The translations under genes and the position numbers were made by a program. The notes beneath the pieces were generated by a model that saw only the letters and a list, made by a program, of their open reading frames with translations, was not told the DNA's origin and did no database searches. Source: QFOX01 sp033763655 (GTDB taxonomy: Bacteria; Pseudomonadota; Alphaproteobacteria; Rickettsiales; UBA3002). Taken from it: a stretch of 64,000 nt of DNA. The DNA is taken from NCBI GenBank assembly GCA_033763655.1, contig JANRKD010000001.1, positions 62,001 through 126,000 of the forward strand. The letters run 5' to 3'. This document shows positions 43,429-51,887 of this stretch, one piece after another (the stretch's first letter is position 1; the number at the start of each line of letters is the position of its first letter).

Positions 43429-45675
43429 ATGGCGGATGATGCTTGGCACGTTCAATCTTCCGCCGCTAATCATCGCCCCTCAATAGAGACGCGACCAGCC
43501 AGTGAAACGCGCCTACTTCATGAGCTTATCATTCAAGCTGTAACGGAACGTCGCATCGACGTTGACCCCACCCAGCCATACGATAAACAACTGCAAACAA
43601 CGATACGTGGTGTTCAGGCCACCGATGAATATAAAGACCTATTGTCGCGGGGAAATGTTACGCAGACTGAAGTGGCAACGTTGCTGGACCATCAGCATCT
43701 GCAACGTCTTCCTACGGTTGATTCTGCCAACCATGTGACCATGATGATGGCGACAGGTGGCCCTGCCACAGGCAAAAGCAGCATTATTAAAATAATCCAG
43801 CGCACGAATCCCGAGATTTATAGCAATACTGCCAAGATTAACCCCGATGATTACAAGCCACTGCTGGCTGACCGCAAAATCTATGGCAAAGATTTTGCGG
43901 ATGTTGCGCATGCAGAAAGTTCAAAACTAGCCGCTGAAATTATGACACGGCTCGAGCAGAAAATGTCTGCTGGTCGTTCACCGCACATTGTTATGGATGT
44001 AGTGGCAACGAGCGAACATCGGATGAATTTTGCCAAGCAAGCGGGACAATTGATCGTGGTGACTGGCGTTGTTCCAGTGGATGTTGCTGTGGATCGCTCA
44101 TATGATCGAGCGAAAGATCTGGTAGACGGTAGAAGAATATCAACGGAGGTGGTGATCAGTGGAGCACGCAATGTTGCTGCCGAATTGCCGAGGGTATTCG
44201 ATCACCCGGATGTAAAATTTTTAGTTATCAATACGGATGTACCGTATGGTTCGCCGAACAAGCCCGTTGCACAGCTTAAAAATGTCAATGGCAAGCAGAC
44301 GCTTGTTGTCTCCGATCCTGATATATTTATCGATTTGGTTGGGCGCCAAAATCTGAATATCCATGCTCAGGCGCCCACCGAATTGTATCGACCGCAGGAT
44401 CGATCCCCAGCAACCATTGCGCAAGGACTCAAGGCTTATACTGATAAGGGTGTGACACTGGCATTCCTTGATTCGCATGGGCAAGTGGCGATGACAATGG
44501 GTCAAAATGGGGCGCAACAGATTCATTCCCTCGCGTCGAAACTAGGTAACAGCTTCTATGCTGAGTTAGCTGGTGCAGTAACTGCTTTGGCAGGGCGGCA
44601 AACCATCGAGCAACGTGCACAAGTTGAGGAGCGCACGACCACTGATGCCGCACAAGGAAAACGGACGCAGAATCCGATTCCCGTTGTCGTGCCGCCAAAT
44701 GACCATGCTCAAACGCCGCCGCCGGTGGTGGTCACGAGACAAACGCCACCAGAGTCACAACCCGTGCGCATTGCTATGCCGAGCAAAATCGGTATTGCAG
44801 GCACCGCTGTGTCGTTGGCTATCGGTCCCGTGTATGAAGCAGGGCTAGCGGCTGCGAATGATGGTAACGCCAGTGATATTACAAAAGCAGGTTTGCAGGG
44901 CCTTGCCAACAGCGCATTGCCAGGGGTGACAAATGGGTTCAAGAACATCACCGAGAACAACCAGCACCAGAACTGGCTCGACCAAACATTGAATGCTGGC
45001 ACAACTGCGACGCAGGGAACGGCTGTAGGCGCATTGGCGGTGGCAGGGAGTTCTGCGCTTGCTGCACCTGTTACGGGTGGCACATCGCTGACAGTAACCG
45101 CAGGGTCGCTGGTAGTGGCTGGCGTCGCTGGAGTAGCAAACCTCGGCATTGGTGTAGCGCATGATCTGACGTATTGGACGGGTCTCTCGAAACAGGGCGG
45201 TCTCATCACTGGTATCGTCAATATGGGAGTGCAATTAGCTGACTCCAAAGCTGCCCACCGTGCAGGTGATTGGGTGATGAATAACGATGACAAGATCCAA
45301 CAGCAGCTTGCAGCAAGGGGCATGCAGCCCAATCAACTTGCTGCCGTCGATGAAAATAAAGACGGGAAAGTAAGTGCACAGGAAACACGTAACTATCTTA
45401 TCAGACACCATGTCCCAGCCGAGCAAGTAAACAGCCTGCCAGCGAAGCAATTAGCTGATAAGCTGATATCTGTCGTAGCACCAGCAAACCATGCCGCAGT
45501 GCAGCCTCCAGCACACACGCATCTTTCGCCCGAAATGCAACGCGCGTTAGGTATGGCTGCCAGTTGTAATCTTAGCGCATCTATTCGGTGCGATACACAA
45601 CACCAAGGGCCATTGCAGTCTCCAGTAGGGTTGCAGGCTACAACGCAGCGCGCACAAGCTGCTCAAGGACGATAG
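43429..45675 (+). CDS. Large zeta-toxin-like kinase with a hydrophobic region and an EF-hand
   Basis: A 748-residue protein. Residues about 100-290 resemble a zeta-toxin/P-loop kinase: Walker A GGPATGKS (110-117), INPDDYK with the catalytic-type Asp, and HIVMDVVATSEHR. Zeta toxins phosphorylate UDP-N-acetylglucosamine. Residues 430-455 form a Pro-rich linker. About 455-610 is a Gly/Ala-rich hydrophobic region (IGIAGTAVSLAIGPVYEAGLAAA, GALAVAGSSALAAPVTGG, LVVAGVAGVANLGIGVA) that could insert into membranes. Residues 641-652 are a canonical EF-hand loop (DENKDGKVSAQE). This architecture is much larger than an ordinary epsilon/zeta toxin and suggests a translocated or membrane-linked effector. 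Confidence 0.75.
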   Translation: MADDAWHVQSSAANHRPSIETRPASETRLLHELIIQAVTERRIDVDPTQPYDKQLQTTIRGVQATDEYKDLLSRGNVTQTEVATLLDHQHLQRLPTVDSANHVTMMMATGGPATGKSSIIKIIQRTNPEIYSNTAKINPDDYKPLLADRKIYGKDFADVAHAESSKLAAEIMTRLEQKMSAGRSPHIVMDVVATSEHRMNFAKQAGQLIVVTGVVPVDVAVDRSYDRAKDLVDGRRISTEVVISGARNVAAELPRVFDHPDVKFLVINTDVPYGSPNKPVAQLKNVNGKQTLVVSDPDIFIDLVGRQNLNIHAQAPTELYRPQDRSPATIAQGLKAYTDKGVTLAFLDSHGQVAMTMGQNGAQQIHSLASKLGNSFYAELAGAVTALAGRQTIEQRAQVEERTTTDAAQGKRTQNPIPVVVPPNDHAQTPPPVVVTRQTPPESQPVRIAMPSKIGIAGTAVSLAIGPVYEAGLAAANDGNASDITKAGLQGLANSALPGVTNGFKNITENNQHQNWLDQTLNAGTTATQGTAVGALAVAGSSALAAPVTGGTSLTVTAGSLVVAGVAGVANLGIGVAHDLTYWTGLSKQGGLITGIVNMGVQLADSKAAHRAGDWVMNNDDKIQQQLAARGMQPNQLAAVDENKDGKVSAQETRNYLIRHHVPAEQVNSLPAKQLADKLISVVAPANHAAVQPPAHTHLSPEMQRALGMAASCNLSASIRCDTQHQGPLQSPVGLQATTQRAQAAQGR

Positions 45676-45694
45676 ATTGCTGCACAAATCTTTA

Positions 45695-45885
45695 TCAAGC
45701 ACCTGCGAAGTCTTACGACTTCTCTGCTTCGCCAGTGCCGTCAGTCAGCGAGAATTCAAGCTGACCTGATGGGCTCCGAACGGGTTCGCCGCCATCCCCA
45801 CCCCGCACTTGATCCGCAACTCGTGCGGCTTCTCCTGCGGTCCCGGCGCTTAATGGGTCCCGGTCCCCAACTACATGCGCTCAAA
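45695..45885 (-). ncRNA. Conserved structured non-coding block, copy B
   Basis: The block begins about 30 bases after the intact ParB stop, on the same strand, and matches copy A at 24006-24190. The first hairpin (GTCAGC/GCTGAC, 45744-45749 with 45760-45765) differs from copy A's GGTCGGT/ACCGACC on both sides, keeping pairing. The second (CTTCGCCAGTG with CACCTGCGAAG, 45727-45737 with 45700-45710) keeps most pairs around a loop that retains GTAAGA. It lies between ParB and the converging zeta-toxin-like gene. Open frames over it are not shared with copy A. Confidence 0.6.
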
Positions 45886-45912
45886 GCCACCCTTGGGCCA
45901 AGCTGCAATTCT

Positions 45913-46836
45913 TTATGCTGCGCCATCCACTCCGCCCAATGACTTCATTTCTACGATCTTCTGAAATTGTGTGAGAAACTCTGGGTGCTGTAGTGCGAGG
46001 TATTTTACAATGCGTGCGTTGCCGAGCAACGTAGCGAGATAGGTTTTGGCGACGGTGAGGTTGAGGACATTGGGACCGAAGCTTTCCTCGATCAGCCGAT
46101 ACTCACCCTGCAGGCTACCCATTTCAGCTTCCATGCGCGCCATCTGTTCATCATCGAGGCCTTTTACTTTCTTGGCTTTCTCTGGCTCGACCAGTTGTGC
46201 TTTGGGGGTGGCAAGCACGATAGCGCGCACATAGGCGTAGGTGTAGTTGTTAGAGTCACTCATCAGCATGGCGGCTTCGATCTGGCGCACGGGCTTCATG
46301 CGCCTAAGCTCTACGAACACGCTACGAGGTATCATCTTGTGCTTAAAGATGTCGGCTACTTCAGGGCAGATGCCCTTGAGCAAATCTCGTCGTTGGATGA
46401 TGTTATCGACTTGAAGATTCAGGGCACGGGCGATTGTTTCTTCGGAGACGCCACGCTTGATGGCCTGGAGGATCATACGGTGCTCTTGGATAGTCGAAAG
46501 ACGACTGATGAATTTGTTATACGTGAATGCCTCGTCATCAGTCGACACTAGGCAAGTTACCTCGGTCTCACCGTTCTCTTTCAGCACCTCCAGCCGCAAA
46601 TGCCCGTCGAGCAAGAGATAGGTTTTTTGCCCCTTGCGCGGTGGGGAAACGACCGGCGGCTCAATGATGCCCACTTCACGGATAGAGGCCGCGATCTGTT
46701 TATATTTCTCACTCTCGCGTATTATTGGTGTCACAATTTTGAGTGGGGTGATCTGATCAATGCCCAACCGCACGGTGTTAACGTCGAATCCAATCTTAAT
46801 ATCATGAAACAGCTTGGATTTTTGTGAGCGCGGCAT
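45913..46836 (-). CDS. ParB/RepB-like partition-type protein (second of pair)
   Basis: A 307-residue protein. Residues about 30-105 are a ParB nuclease-like domain (IIRESEKYKQIAASIREVGIIEPPVVSPP, YLLLDGHLRLEVLKE). The rest is a RepB-type helical C-terminal region with an HTH-like segment (GVSEETIARALNLQVDNIIQRRDLL). No ParA is nearby, so plasmid partition is unlikely; a DNA-binding role with the linked recombinase is inferred. It follows the first ParB gene by two bases. A truncated paralogue lies at 23444-24004. Confidence 0.87.
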   Translation of the reverse strand: MPRSQKSKLFHDIKIGFDVNTVRLGIDQITPLKIVTPIIRESEKYKQIAASIREVGIIEPPVVSPPRKGQKTYLLLDGHLRLEVLKENGETEVTCLVSTDDEAFTYNKFISRLSTIQEHRMILQAIKRGVSEETIARALNLQVDNIIQRRDLLKGICPEVADIFKHKMIPRSVFVELRRMKPVRQIEAAMLMSDSNNYTYAYVRAIVLATPKAQLVEPEKAKKVKGLDDEQMARMEAEMGSLQGEYRLIEESFGPNVLNLTVAKTYLATLLGNARIVKYLALQHPEFLTQFQKIVEMKSLGGVDGAA

Positions 46837-46838
46837 GA

Positions 46839-47729
46839 TTACCCTCGCTCAGATAATAGGTTAGCGAGTTGTTTGAGCATGGTATCAAGTCCCTCGGCAC
46901 GGAGCAGTGTAGTAAAATGACCTTCCAGCTTGAGACACCGCAGTGCTTCCACCACAAACAGTAACTGACTGTTCACGGCCTCGGCGCGACGAGTGATCAG
47001 ACTCTTGCGCTCCACCTCGCGCTTATAGGTTTTAACAAGTTCGCGGGCAGTGTATCCTTCATCGCGCTTTCCGCCGTAGCCTCTGGTGCCACTGCGAAAG
47101 GTTTTGCCACCACGCTGTCGTGTCTCAACCAACTTCTTGGCAGCCATGAACTTGTGCCCACTCAGCTCGCCAGTTTCATAGGCCTCACGCAAATGCTGTT
47201 GTTCATTTTGCGGCGACTGAACGATATTGATCGCCAGCATGATTGGCATCTGGCCGGTCTCAACAGCGGAGACCAGCCGTTCCTCACCATGCTCCAGCAG
47301 CGTCAGCACCCCTTGAATATGGTCTGATGTATGGCCAGTTTTAGCAGCGATAGCTTTGGCATCGTAACCTTGGCCGCGCAGGAGCTCGACACCTTGCAGC
47401 AAATCCATCGGTTTATGCTTACGGCGGGCGACATTCTCTACCAGGCTCATGATAAGGGCTTGTTCTTCGCTCGCTGCAATGACGATCGCAGGTATTGTAG
47501 CCTGACCGCAGGCCATGAACGCCTCAAGACGTCCCTGACCACAAACAAGATCATAGGTTTTGCCGTCAACCTTCGCTTTACGACGGGCCACGGTGATTGG
47601 GCGCTTGAGGCCGACTTTGGCGATGTTTTGCACCACCCCTTCAAATAGCTTAGGATTGCGTACCCGTGGGTTGAGGATGTGGATCTGGTTGATCGGGATC
47701 ATCTGTATGGAGGCTTGTTGCTTGCTCAT
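46839..47729 (-). CDS. ParB/RepB-like partition-type protein (first of pair)
   Basis: A 296-residue ParB-domain protein (IQMIPINQIHILNPRVRNPKLFEGVVQNIAKVGLKRPITV; LVCGQGRLEAFMACGQATIPAIVI; SLVENVARRKHKPMDLLQGVELLRGQGYDAKAIAAKTGHTSDHIQGVL as the HTH). A basic Gly/Arg segment (RQRGGKTFRSGTRGYGGKRDEGY) follows at about 200-225. The start overlaps the recombinase stop by ATGA. It differs clearly from the second ParB, so the two may work as a heteromer. Confidence 0.88.
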   Translation of the reverse strand: MSKQQASIQMIPINQIHILNPRVRNPKLFEGVVQNIAKVGLKRPITVARRKAKVDGKTYDLVCGQGRLEAFMACGQATIPAIVIAASEEQALIMSLVENVARRKHKPMDLLQGVELLRGQGYDAKAIAAKTGHTSDHIQGVLTLLEHGEERLVSAVETGQMPIMLAINIVQSPQNEQQHLREAYETGELSGHKFMAAKKLVETRQRGGKTFRSGTRGYGGKRDEGYTARELVKTYKREVERKSLITRRAEAVNSQLLFVVEALRCLKLEGHFTTLLRAEGLDTMLKQLANLLSERG

Positions 47730-49282
47730 GCCACCTCCCAGATTGCCACGCGTTCAGTTAGCATAAAGAATGGTTCGAGATCGTCGAAGCGGTAAGAATC
47801 TAGTGCGAGGCCATTATGCTCTGCCAGCCGAATCTTGGGGCTCTCGATGTCGAGAGCAGGCAGCAGGTAGTAGTCGAGTGCTGTTTCATTGTTGACACTC
47901 ATGCGGATAGCGATTGTGATGTCGGGCAGCAGGCCTGTATCGAGCTGAATCTTCCAGCGGAAGGATCCAGCATCCGTCTGGTAGCAACGACCAATGACGA
48001 CTGATGCGCGCAGTTCTTCATTGATAACCAATAGCTCTGAGGGTTTCTCTTTACGGACGATGCCGCCCATCTGCTCGATCTTGCGGATCGTATCGTCGAC
48101 CACCGTGCTATGGAATTTACGCAAGGCTCGGTTGGTCTCAATATAGCTGAAATCACGGTCTGGAGTGTAGCCTACCAACTCATAGGCACGGATGAGGCTG
48201 CCAAAGCGGTGGGAGTAAACACTGCTGGAGGGCATGTCTTCGGTCTCATTAATAATGAGTCCCGACAGCCAGCCATACTGCACATGCAGCTTGCGCAGCT
48301 TCTCGAGCATCTCCTCATCGCTAAATTTACGGCCACGCTCGCGAATGATGCCTTGTGCGGTATAAAAATAGCGTGGTTCTATCACTGCCTCAAAGACACC
48401 ATCGGCGCGGATCCAGTTGTCGGGTCCATTGACGATACGCCGCTGCTTTAGCTTAAAGGATCTTCGGTTAAAGACATTGTTGCCAATATATTTCTCGTTG
48501 GTGAGCACCTCATGCACGGTACTGCGGGTCCAAGAGCGTCCCAGATCGGTCAACACGCCGCGTTCATTGAGCAGGGTCATAATCTGGCGCTCCTGCAGCC
48601 CTTCTTCGGTGAACGCACGGTAGATCCAGCGTACATTCTCGACTTCCTCTAGTGGGCCGGGCACGAGAATCACCCGATCAGTCTGCAGGCTCTTATGCTC
48701 CCCACGCTTGAGTGCGGCCTTTTTCTGCCCATGTTCATCAATTAGCACGCGACGCAATCCATACCCCGCAGGCCCACCTTGGCGGTAGCCCTTCCGAATT
48801 AGGCGGCACTGACCAGCAAAGACTTTCTTCGATAACTCGCGGCTATATTCCCCGGCCATGCTGCGTTTGGCGGCTTTGATGAGCGAAACCATGGGGCCAC
48901 CATCATTAGCAAATTCTTCGGCAACGTAATGCACCGCGATGCCTGCCTTGCGGCAGATGAATTCGTAATAGCCGCTCTCATCGACATCCTGGAACCGTCC
49001 CCAGCGGTTGACATCAAGCACGAGGATTACCTCGAACGGGGTATGGCCTGCCTCCACATCGGCGATCATGCGCTGCAGGCCATCACGGCCTTTAATGTTG
49101 AGACCGCTTTTGCCTTCATCGGCATAGGTAGCGACCAGCTCCATGTTATGAATAGTGGCGTATTCCCGAATAGCCGCGAGTTGATTCTCAGTTGAGTATT
49201 TCTGGTGATCGGTCGACATCCGCACATAGGCAGCGGCGCGGCGAGTGACGATGGTCTCGTCGTTTTTATCAGTCTTATCCAT
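47726..49282 (-). CDS. Large serine recombinase linked to two ParB-like genes
   Basis: A 518-residue recombinase. The resolvase domain has Ser23 (AAAYVRMSTDHQKYSTENQ), VLDVNRWGRFQDVDES and AGEYSRELSKKV. The recombinase domain follows (VRWIYRAFTEEGLQERQIMTLLNERG). The C-terminal part (about 330-518) has no zinc ribbon that I can see and reads as a helical plus beta domain. The operon recombinase-ParB-ParB with four- and two-base junctions looks like one functional module. It is divergent from the HTH gene at 49363. Confidence 0.92.
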   Translation of the reverse strand: MDKTDKNDETIVTRRAAAYVRMSTDHQKYSTENQLAAIREYATIHNMELVATYADEGKSGLNIKGRDGLQRMIADVEAGHTPFEVILVLDVNRWGRFQDVDESGYYEFICRKAGIAVHYVAEEFANDGGPMVSLIKAAKRSMAGEYSRELSKKVFAGQCRLIRKGYRQGGPAGYGLRRVLIDEHGQKKAALKRGEHKSLQTDRVILVPGPLEEVENVRWIYRAFTEEGLQERQIMTLLNERGVLTDLGRSWTRSTVHEVLTNEKYIGNNVFNRRSFKLKQRRIVNGPDNWIRADGVFEAVIEPRYFYTAQGIIRERGRKFSDEEMLEKLRKLHVQYGWLSGLIINETEDMPSSSVYSHRFGSLIRAYELVGYTPDRDFSYIETNRALRKFHSTVVDDTIRKIEQMGGIVRKEKPSELLVINEELRASVVIGRCYQTDAGSFRWKIQLDTGLLPDITIAIRMSVNNETALDYYLLPALDIESPKIRLAEHNGLALDSYRFDDLEPFFMLTERVAIWEVA

Positions 49283-49362
49283 CCTGTAGTCCGTTACTGA
49301 ATACCTGGTTCTATGCCAGCTGGTTACTTGCTCTTCGTCAATCTTAACGATGGAGAGCTCCT

Positions 49363-49962
49363 ATGTCCCCTTTGCAAATCGAGCGCGACTTATTGCCTAA
49401 AATTACGGATAAAATGATCGCCAAGCGCGTGTCAGACGCACTGCGTCATGAGCATGCCGACATCCATTCTGTAATCAAACAAATCGAACGCATCACGGGT
49501 ATCAACGCACTTACTGCCAGCAACTGGTACAAGGGGAGATATGCCCCGAAAGCAAGGCATTTGCTGATGTTGGCATCCTACTATCCGCAAGTGCTTTATG
49601 CTGTGTGTGAGATGATGGCCGCAGCACCCGTTTGGCAAGATGAGATAGATGCACAGGTGGTGAAAGCCATGCAGCAGCATTTGGAACAACGATGGCATGG
49701 TTGGAAGAAGTCACCCCCAATTGGTGACAGATCTGTCACCATTCGTGTGCACGTCGATCGTCACTATGCGGGACAAATGAACCAACGGCAGTTATGGTTC
49801 TTGGGACAGTTGCAACAGGGGCACGCGATACATATTGAGGATCTCATGGCCGTATGGGGAATTCACGAGCGTACTGCTAAACGCGATGTGTCTGGGTTAT
49901 TGACGGCAGGCCTTATTATCGCCGCAAGATCTGGTCGCACCTGCCGCTACCAATTATCGTAA
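49363..49962 (+). CDS. Putative transcriptional regulator with two HTH regions
   Basis: A 199-residue protein. The N-terminal part (residues 15-75, IERITGINALTASNWYKGRYAPKARHLLMLASYYP) resembles an XRE-type HTH. The C-terminal part (about 145-199, AVWGIHERTAKRDVSGLLTAGLIIAARSGRTCRYQL) looks like a winged helix. It is divergent from the recombinase-ParB operon with an 80-base gap, so it may control that operon. GAGAGCTCCT upstream offers a weak ribosome site. Confidence 0.75.
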   Translation: MSPLQIERDLLPKITDKMIAKRVSDALRHEHADIHSVIKQIERITGINALTASNWYKGRYAPKARHLLMLASYYPQVLYAVCEMMAAAPVWQDEIDAQVVKAMQQHLEQRWHGWKKSPPIGDRSVTIRVHVDRHYAGQMNQRQLWFLGQLQQGHAIHIEDLMAVWGIHERTAKRDVSGLLTAGLIIAARSGRTCRYQLS

Positions 49963-49970
49963 GGGGGGCT

Positions 49971-50339
49971 TTAAGCCAGATTTCCGATGTCACAATTCAG
50001 GGCACGGGCAAGTTTCCTGAGGCTGCCGATGCCAGGTTGCTTATGACCAGATTCGATGCTGGCAATCATCCCGCGCGACACACCAGAAACCGTGGATAGC
50101 TTCTCTTGTGTCATCCCGCGAAACTCACGCCAGATCTTAACGGTGCTCTCACCGTTCAGGCGGCGAACCGTGATGCTGATGGGGATGACCTCACCCTTGC
50201 CACTCTTAAGGCGCACAAGGGCATTCTCCATCAAGCGCATATCGTTTTGTAGCTCCATCTCAGCAAGCACGCTCTCGTATTTACGCACGGGAACGAGTGC
50301 AAAAGTCCGCCCGTTTTTTACCACTAGTTCAAAGGCCAT
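49971..50339 (-). CDS. XRE-family antitoxin-like regulator
   Basis: A 122-residue protein. Residues 1-60 form a small N-terminal domain (MAFELVVKNGRTFALVPVRKYESVLAEMELQNDMRLMENALVRLKSG). Residues 65-120 are HTH_XRE (IWREFRGMTQEKLSTVSGVSRGMIASIESGHKQPGIGSLRKLARAL). The layout is that of antitoxins from HigA- or prevent-host-death-like pairs, but no toxin gene is adjacent, except for the PIN-like remnant at 50733. The start at 50339 has GAGGAGG upstream. It faces a strong operator pair. Confidence 0.85.
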   Translation of the reverse strand: MAFELVVKNGRTFALVPVRKYESVLAEMELQNDMRLMENALVRLKSGKGEVIPISITVRRLNGESTVKIWREFRGMTQEKLSTVSGVSRGMIASIESGHKQPGIGSLRKLARALNCDIGNLA

Positions 50340-50375
50340 ATATCTATTCCTCCTCACGACACTGCGCAGGGCACA

Positions 50376-50428
50376 TTGTTTACATAGGAAACAATTAGGT
50401 GCAAGCAAAATGTTTCCTATGTAAACAA
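50376..50428. promoter_or_regulatory. Two inverted operator copies upstream of the XRE gene
   Basis: TTGTTTACATAGGAAACA (50376-50393) and its exact reverse complement (50411-50428) are separated by 17 bases, 35 bases centre to centre. Each arm is itself a GTTT...AAAC quasi-palindrome. They lie directly upstream of the XRE gene at 49971-50339 and are its likely autoregulatory sites. Confidence 0.75.
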
Positions 50429-50732
50429 TATTGGCCATGCTGAAGTAGGCATCCAATTTGGCTCAACAGTGTGCCCGCTACCTGCTACTGTGAGAATAAT
50501 TCCCTGTTATGAAAATGGGGCCTGGGTTGGTTTGACCAGCGTTTCTAATGCTCCCAAGCAAATCGCTTGCTAAAAATACCCTAAGAATCTCAAAATTCCC
50601 TCTATCTTCCCTGTTAAATAGGGAACTTGACGCGGAGAGGAGTTCCCCACAGACTGCCCACACCACCATTCTTCTGAAAGCGCCAGCAGTTTCAACTGCT
50701 TGGGATTCCTCGATTCGTGGTGGGGCACGAAA

Positions 50733-51062
50733 GTGAGGCATCCCGTGCGCTATTCCAATCATCTTGAACGTTCCCGACACAACGTTTTTTACTTCCGCTA
50801 CCCGCTTCCATCGCTCCTGCATCGTGCAGGAAAATCGAAACACGTCAAAGTGTCGCTGCATGATGTGGAAGCGCAGCACCCGGATGAATTTATTGCTCAC
50901 TTGATTGACCTGGCACCGACGGCAGTGCTCGAGGCTGCCAAGCGTGTTCGGGCGCGGCTGCAGAACCCACCGAAGACCGTGACAGAATATCTGGATATTC
51001 TTGCCAAACAAGGGCTTCCTAAAACCGTCGATTTTCTCTCCGGGGCCCTCGCCTTAATCTAG
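50733..51062 (+). pseudogene. Chimeric remnant: integrase N terminus joined to a PIN-toxin C terminus
   Basis: A 109-residue frame. The first 42 residues (VRYSNHLERSRHNVFYFRYPLPSLLHR ... VKVSLHD) look like the DUF6538 N terminus of tyrosine recombinases. The remaining part (HPDEFIAHLIDLAPTAVLEAAKRVRARLQNPPKTVTEYLDILAKQGLPKTVDFL) is the C-terminal tail of certain PIN-domain toxins. Neither catalytic domain is present. The fusion marks a deletion that removed about two genes. The upstream stretch 50457-50732 holds no recognisable gene. The backbone resumes just after it. Confidence 0.65.
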
Positions 51063-51151
51063 ACCAGCCCCAATTGCATTTTGGTCAGCGATCTCTCGAA
51101 ATTCACCGCACCCGCATTTCCTTCTATTCAATCCCAAGTTGAGGTGGTATC

Positions 51152-51883
51152 ATGCGTCAGGCTATGAAAGACGTCAAAATCCACCCTCAGGCAGAATTGC
51201 AGACGCTCGCGCGCCTGATACAGGCAAGCGCGGCGAGCTGGCGCGGCGTGGCCTATTATGCGCTGACCCCCACACCGGGACAGGACAGGATCGATCCGCA
51301 GGCGCTCCCCCGTGGGGGACTGTGCTTTGAGGGTATGGCCGGAAAGCTGGTTTACCTTGGCAGGCCGGGACTGGATCTGCCCAATCGGATAGCGGAAATA
51401 CGCGCGGTGGTGCCAGACATTGCCGCCGACCCGCATCTGGCTCTATCGTTGCTGCGCGAGGAAACGGGCCTCGCGATTCCCCCGGCCATCCCCCTTCCTC
51501 CGCCCGGCGGAAAAGAAGGGCACAGCTTAAGCGTCCTGCTGGCGGATGACGACCCGATGACACGCGCGCTGATGGATGGATTCCTTGCCCGGCGCGTCCG
51601 GACACTGACCGTGGAAAATCCGCGCAAAGCCAGCGCCAATTTCGCGGTGCTCAATCCGGATGTCGTTTTCCTCGACCTGCATTACCGGGACGAAATCCAC
51701 GACGGCTTCGACGTGCTGGGCAACATCCTGAGCATTAATCGCGATGCTTACATCGTCATCATGAGTGGTGATCGCGATGCCGCCACCATCTATACCAGCC
51801 TGAAGAAGGGCGCGCGCGGCTTTATCGCCAAGCCCCTGCGCGCCGAGGATTTCTACAGGCATCTCACCGCGGAAGCGGCCTGA
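51152..51883 (+). CDS. Response regulator with an N-terminal variable domain
   Basis: A 243-residue protein. The C-terminal receiver (residues about 125-243) has the acidic pocket ADDD (131-134), the phosphorylation site Asp175 (VVFLDLHYRD) and Lys227 (FIAKPL). The N-terminal 110 residues are unrecognised. No output domain is present, so it acts by protein contact or as a phosphate sink. A TGAGGTGG site precedes the ATG. It converges on the hybrid kinase with four bases between stops. Confidence 0.85.
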   Translation: MRQAMKDVKIHPQAELQTLARLIQASAASWRGVAYYALTPTPGQDRIDPQALPRGGLCFEGMAGKLVYLGRPGLDLPNRIAEIRAVVPDIAADPHLALSLLREETGLAIPPAIPLPPPGGKEGHSLSVLLADDDPMTRALMDGFLARRVRTLTVENPRKASANFAVLNPDVVFLDLHYRDEIHDGFDVLGNILSINRDAYIVIMSGDRDAATIYTSLKKGARGFIAKPLRAEDFYRHLTAEAA

Positions 51884-51887
51884 ATCC

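Noticed and set aside
45913..47729. Plasmid partition locus or integrated plasmid origin
   Set aside because: There is no ParA-type ATPase, no replication initiator and no iteron array; the genes are coupled to a recombinase instead.
50478..51011. Minus-strand frame of 177 codons
   Set aside because: It is the shadow of the integrase-PIN chimera and has no family resemblance or ribosome site.
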